A stretch of DNA of 7,751 nucleotides, taken from assembly GCA_049965975.1 (NCBI GenBank), contig JBMFVN010000038.1, positions 1 to 7,751 of the forward strand, in the 5' to 3' direction. The stretch comes from JAGDXZ01 sp049965975. Lineage in GTDB: Archaea; Micrarchaeota; Micrarchaeia; Micrarchaeales; CABMGC01. The notes below the pieces were generated by a model, which had not been told where the DNA came from, ran no database searches, and saw only the letters and a program-made list of their open reading frames with translations. The translations under genes were made by a program, and so were the position numbers. This document shows, one piece after another, positions 5,420 through 7,751 of this stretch. Position 1 is the first letter of the stretch. Each line of letters starts with the position of its first letter.

Positions 5420-6791
5420 GCAGGTCTCGGTTTAGTGCCTTGATGACCTCTGCATAAAGCAAATCCACATATTGAGCAGGTATGCTGTTGATGTGTAGCT
5501 TGGCACCATAGAGCAGTATATCCTTGTGCCTCTTTCTCATTTTTCCCTGGCATACGCTTTCGAGAACGTCTTTTACTGTTGCAAACCTGTTGGTTTCCAA
5601 AGCGCCAAGATCGCTGCCTCTTATAAGCAAGCCTATGGCCTTCTTGTGCGAAGCCAGAAAAGCGGAAGAAGGACCGGCAAGGAACACACTGGGCCCCTTG
5701 ACTATTCTCGCCCTGAGCTGCTGCTTCAGCGAAAAAACAAGCAGAAGGCCGTTGTTTTCTGCCACAATCGGTATTACGAAAGGAGCGCTGAATCCGAATG
5801 ACTCTACATATGACTTTATCTGCTCAGAGACACGCCTTAGCTGAGGCCACAAAATGTCCTCGCTCTTGTCAGGCAGCCTTGTCTCTATAAGAAACATGTC
5901 CATGCCGGTAGATTCTGCAAGCTGCTTGAGGCCTTTCTTGGCCAAGCTGTGGGAAAAACTGTAGCCATAAAAGCTTCTCCTGCTTGGCTTTTCCAGAAAC
6001 CGCCTTGAGAGAAGAACAAACTTTGAAAGTGTTTCGATAGATACAGCTGCCGCCACGTTCCTGTGCGGGTCAACAGGATCTATTACCACAAACTGCGAGT
6101 TGAAAATCTTGCTTATTGAAGCATCTGGCTCGTGCTTCCTTTCTTCTTTTGGATTTATGGTAATCGGCAAAGAGGCGTTTGCAAAGAATTTCAACACTTC
6201 AAGAAAAGAGCCGAAGGTATACACAAGGAGCTCGCACAAATAACCAGAGAAGCCACCAGTGAATACCTCAGCGCCGTAAAGGTCGTGGTTCTGCAAAAAG
6301 TATTTCAAAAGCCGCACGTCGTCCTTCTGCCTATCGCTTAGATGCTTAAGCACAAACTCTGTATGCATTGGCGACCTGTCTACTGCTGTGGCCATTTCTT
6401 CTATGTTTTCTATCTTGTACGCAGGAACTATGTCTGCCTCTATGTTCATAGAACCAAAATAGAGCCTTGCATACGGGTGCTCCGCATACTTTATCTCTAT
6501 TGTATCGCCCTTGCCCACTATTTTCTTGGCGTAATCGAGGCCTTCCTGAGTTATCCTTTTCTTCGATTTCTTCTTGTCAAAAAGGAGGAAAACGTCTATG
6601 TCTGAAGTGCCCCTCAGGTTTGTGCCATGAGCCAAAGAGCCTACGAGCCTAAGTTCAACGCTGCTCGGCACAACCTGCCTCAGCCTGTTTATTATCTCAT
6701 TGGCATGATCAGTAGCTATTGCTATTTCCTCGCTTGTGGGCTTTATCTCTTTCAAAATGCTTGAAAGCAAAGAATCGACATTCGCTGGCAT
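5412..6791 (-). CDS. cca: Archaeal (class I) CCA-adding enzyme, tRNA nucleotidyltransferase
   Basis: A 459-residue protein that adds or repairs the CCA end of tRNAs using CTP and ATP without a nucleic-acid template. The nucleotidyltransferase head shows LVGSLAHGTNLRGTSDIDVF (49-68), with the Gly-Ser pair and catalytic Asp64 and Asp66, and the third carboxylate Asp120 in IEADIVPAY. The archaeal tail domain is recognisable by DPVDPHRNVAAAVS and by RRSFYGYSFS. Length is close to the roughly 440-460 residues of characterised archaeal enzymes. The ATG at 6791 (MPANVDSLLS) is chosen because the frame upstream only translates the antisense of the tRNA-Ala gene. It has no ribosome binding site and a TATA-like box about 34 bases away, so its transcript is probably leaderless or nearly so. 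The encoded tRNA-Ala lacks CCA and needs this enzyme. It overlaps the AK6 gene by eight bases at its 3' end. Confidence 0.95.
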   Translation of the reverse strand: MPANVDSLLSSILKEIKPTSEEIAIATDHANEIINRLRQVVPSSVELRLVGSLAHGTNLRGTSDIDVFLLFDKKKSKKRITQEGLDYAKKIVGKGDTIEIKYAEHPYARLYFGSMNIEADIVPAYKIENIEEMATAVDRSPMHTEFVLKHLSDRQKDDVRLLKYFLQNHDLYGAEVFTGGFSGYLCELLVYTFGSFLEVLKFFANASLPITINPKEERKHEPDASISKIFNSQFVVIDPVDPHRNVAAAVSIETLSKFVLLSRRFLEKPSRRSFYGYSFSHSLAKKGLKQLAESTGMDMFLIETRLPDKSEDILWPQLRRVSEQIKSYVESFGFSAPFVIPIVAENNGLLLVFSLKQQLRARIVKGPSVFLAGPSSAFLASHKKAIGLLIRGSDLGALETNRFATVKDVLESVCQGKMRKRHKDILLYGAKLHINSIPAQYVDLLYAEVIKALNRDLLS

Positions 6792-6800
6792 ACAAACATT

Positions 6801-6830
6801 AATAATAAATAAAATGCGAGATTTAAATAA
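6801..6830. promoter_or_regulatory. Interleaved TATA boxes for the CCA gene and tRNA-Ala
   Basis: The 45-base gap between the CCA start and the tRNA holds two TATA-like blocks. AATAATAAATAAA (6801-6813) is centred about 30 bases before the tRNA 5' end. ATTTAAATAA (6821-6830) is centred about 34 bases before the CCA ATG on the other strand. Each box lies between the other box and the other transcript's start, so the two promoters overlap. Assignment is by spacing only. Confidence 0.45.
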
Positions 6831-6836
6831 CTGCGT

Positions 6837-6909
6837 GGGCTCGTAGCGCAGCAGTAGTCGCGCCCCGTTCGCAGCGGGGAGGTCGCGGGTGCGAATCCCG
6901 CCGAGTCCA
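6837..6909 (+). tRNA. tRNA-Ala, anticodon CGC
   Basis: A 73-base cloverleaf. The acceptor stem GGGCTCG (6837-6843) pairs with CGAGTCC (6902-6908), including G3-U70, the main identity element for alanyl-tRNA synthetase; the discriminator is A73. The anticodon stem CCCCG/CGGGG closes the loop TTCGCAG, with anticodon CGC at 6870-6872, reading GCG. The variable loop has five bases and the T stem is GCGGG/CCCGC. Position 26 is G, a Trm1 target. No CCA is encoded (CTA follows A73). Two oddities: the D arm (6846-6861) lacks the usual GG pair and has a C-U mismatch or bulged U at the end of its stem, and the T loop is TGCGAAT with G instead of U at position 55. There is no intron. Confidence 0.93.
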
Positions 6910-6913
6910 CTAA

Positions 6914-6928
6914 CTCTTTTGGAAAGAG
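6914..6928 (+). terminator. T-run and small hairpin after tRNA-Ala
   Basis: Four bases after the tRNA end, CTCTTTT offers a T-run terminator. The same bases form a perfect 6-bp inverted repeat, CTCTTT / AAAGAG, around TGG. The stem is weak in G/C, so the T-run is the likelier signal. Confidence 0.4.
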
Positions 6929-7061
6929 GCACTTTCAAGAAAAGATGACAAGCTCAATTTTGCACAAAAATCACATAATTGTGGCAGCATCCTATCTTTA
7001 AACGACTTGAAATTTCCTGCGCATATTATTAATTCTTTATTTTAAAATTGATATTGATTTT
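6929..7061. other. A/T-rich non-coding spacer right of tRNA-Ala
   Basis: I see no gene, repeat of the tRNA 3' end, or structured RNA in this spacer. Its right end holds a TATA-like stretch, TTTATTTTAAAAT (about 7037-7049), placed 15-25 bases before the ATG at 7062, which suggests a leaderless or near-leaderless transcript for the next gene; no ribosome binding site is visible. Confidence 0.4.
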
Positions 7062-7631
7062 ATGGAAATAAAAGTTGGCTCAAAAATAAGAAACAAGAAG
7101 ATAAAAGAGATCATATACTTATCAAATGGCTGGCTTTTGCTCAAGACAGAAAACGGCAAGTCTGCACAGGACTTTCGCGTTAGGCTGGTGACATCGACAA
7201 ATCCTTTGCGGTCAATGGTGCCGAAGCATGCGCATTTTGCAATAGACCTTTATGGGAAGTTGTGCCAAGATAAAAGTGCGGGACTGACAGTACTAAATGC
7301 GATCTATGAGGTATGGAAAACTAAAGACGTTAAAGGCGTGCTACAAAAATATCAAAACGCTTCTGCAAATTTGCAGGGTTACCCATTAGAGTATATTCTT
7401 TATGCTTTGAAATGGATTTTAGAACAAGAGGACATAAACTTTACAAGTAGACCGGAGAAGAAACAAAATGAGCTAGACGCAATTTTGTCTTCGCTAGGCT
7501 ATAGCGTTCCAGAAGGCAGACTAGGAAGCGAGCTAGCTATGTCTTTGCTATGCGACGTTGGAAGAGGAACACATCCTGTAGAAGCTCTGCTTAAAGCAAA
7601 TCTGGATATAGTACCACGCAGGAAGTATTAA
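7062..7631 (+). CDS. Unrecognised 189-residue protein next to tRNA-Ala, possibly from an inserted element
   Basis: A complete gene whose family I cannot name. It appears soluble, with no signal peptide or membrane segment. The N-terminal 35 residues look like a small beta unit (IKEIIYLSNGWLLLKTENG). Next come KHAHFAIDLYGKLC (55-68), a helical middle (YPLEYILYALKWILEQEDIN, 107-126), a polar stretch with RPEKKQNELDAIL (130-142), and a C-terminal block ending in GTHPVEALLKANLDI (169-183). His56, His58, Asp62, Glu123 and Asp124 are candidate functional residues by eye only. Codon use differs from the left-hand genes (more TTA/CTA Leu and A/T-ending codons), and the gene sits right of a tRNA and left of a ribbon-helix-helix gene. 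That setting is common for integrated plasmid or virus genes, but no integrase or att repeat is in the window. Confidence 0.75.
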   Translation: MEIKVGSKIRNKKIKEIIYLSNGWLLLKTENGKSAQDFRVRLVTSTNPLRSMVPKHAHFAIDLYGKLCQDKSAGLTVLNAIYEVWKTKDVKGVLQKYQNASANLQGYPLEYILYALKWILEQEDINFTSRPEKKQNELDAILSSLGYSVPEGRLGSELAMSLLCDVGRGTHPVEALLKANLDIVPRRKY

Positions 7632-7635
7632 TTAA

Positions 7636-7653
7636 ATACATATAAATATGTAT
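7636..7653. promoter_or_regulatory. Palindromic operator overlapping the TATA box of the ribbon-helix-helix gene
   Basis: ATACATAT-AA-ATATGTAT is a perfect 8-bp inverted repeat with a two-base centre. It contains the TATA-like TATAAATA (7641-7648), about 30 bases before the ATG at 7677. A second, wider pair, AAATAC (7634-7639) and GTATTT (7656-7661), overlaps it. A DNA-binding dimer sitting here would block the promoter, as expected for an autoregulated ribbon-helix-helix repressor. The A/T richness makes some symmetry likely by chance, so binding is inference. Confidence 0.55.
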
Positions 7654-7676
7654 AAGTATTTATTAATGCGGGTTAT

Positions 7677-7751
7677 ATGCCGGCAAAAAAGAAAGTTACA
7701 ATAACCGTAGATACCGAATTATTCGAAAGATTTAAGGAGGCTTGCACCAAC
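7677..7751 (+). CDS. Ribbon-helix-helix (CopG/Arc-like) DNA-binding protein, partial (3' end off the window)
   Basis: From the ATG at 7677 there are 25 open codons to the window edge: MPAKKKVTITVDTELFERF, then KEACTN. This has the N-terminal form of a ribbon-helix-helix protein: a basic start, a short strand with alternating residues (KVTITVD) that would insert into the DNA major groove as part of a dimer, and the start of the first helix. These proteins are typically autorepressors, plasmid copy-number regulators or antitoxins. The gene is preceded by a TATA box inside a palindrome and follows the unrecognised gene by 45 bases. The body of the protein and any partner gene lie outside the window, so antitoxin versus plain regulator cannot be decided. 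Confidence 0.7.
   Translation, partial: MPAKKKVTITVDTELFERFKEACTN

Noticed and set aside
6792..6938. N-terminal extension of the CCA enzyme frame to 6938 (contains GLGGIRTRDLPAANGARL)
   Set aside because: This is the antisense translation of the tRNA-Ala gene, a familiar artefact; the protein begins at the ATG at 6791.
1..7751. CRISPR array, insertion sequence or transposase, riboswitch
   Set aside because: No regularly spaced repeats, transposase-like frame, terminal inverted repeats or recognisable aptamer core were seen on either strand.

Overview
The window looks like a piece of a small-genome archaeon, most likely a DPANN lineage such as Micrarchaeota. This rests on archaeal-type translation genes (S8e, Cgi121, Trm1, class I CCA-adding enzyme, AK6/Fap7), a tRNA without encoded CCA, A/T-rich TATA-like boxes close to start codons, and a class III (pilin/archaellin) signal peptide of the QSAMEYLMTYGWAI type. 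The lineage is inference; the archaeal origin is firm.

Layout from left to right. On the minus strand, a truncated gene with a class III signal peptide runs off the left edge (1-187), downstream of the KEOPS subunit gene cgi121 (228-677). A divergent promoter region (678-788) separates this from a plus-strand run: ribosomal protein S8e (789-1196), an unrecognised charged protein (1205-1657), and a carbamoyltransferase-fold protein that has lost several catalytic motifs (1662-2543). A minus-strand pair follows: a small CxxC...CxxC protein (2565-2969) and the tRNA m2,2G26 methyltransferase Trm1 (3092-4183). Divergent from trm1 are a coiled-coil protein of unknown function (4229-4831) and, in the same reading frame after one TGA, an AK6/Fap7-type kinase (about 4859-5419). 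The kinase gene overlaps tail-to-tail with the CCA-adding enzyme gene (5412-6791, minus). Divergent from the CCA gene is tRNA-Ala(CGC) (6837-6909).

Beyond the tRNA the character changes. There is a 152-base A/T-rich stretch, an unrecognised 189-residue protein (7062-7631) with different codon taste, and the start of a ribbon-helix-helix DNA-binding protein (from 7677) whose TATA box lies inside a perfect inverted repeat. This right end may be an element inserted next to the tRNA, but no second attachment site lies in the window.

How the genes fit together: the core is a translation and tRNA-maturation neighbourhood. It holds t6A synthesis (Cgi121), G26 dimethylation (Trm1), CCA addition, a tRNA needing both G26 modification and CCA addition, a small-subunit protein, and a kinase of the Fap7 family implicated in small-subunit maturation. 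The best candidates for something undescribed are the motif-depleted carbamoyltransferase homologue in the S8e run, the tRNA-Ala with a coordinated change at its elbow, and the post-tRNA gene pair.
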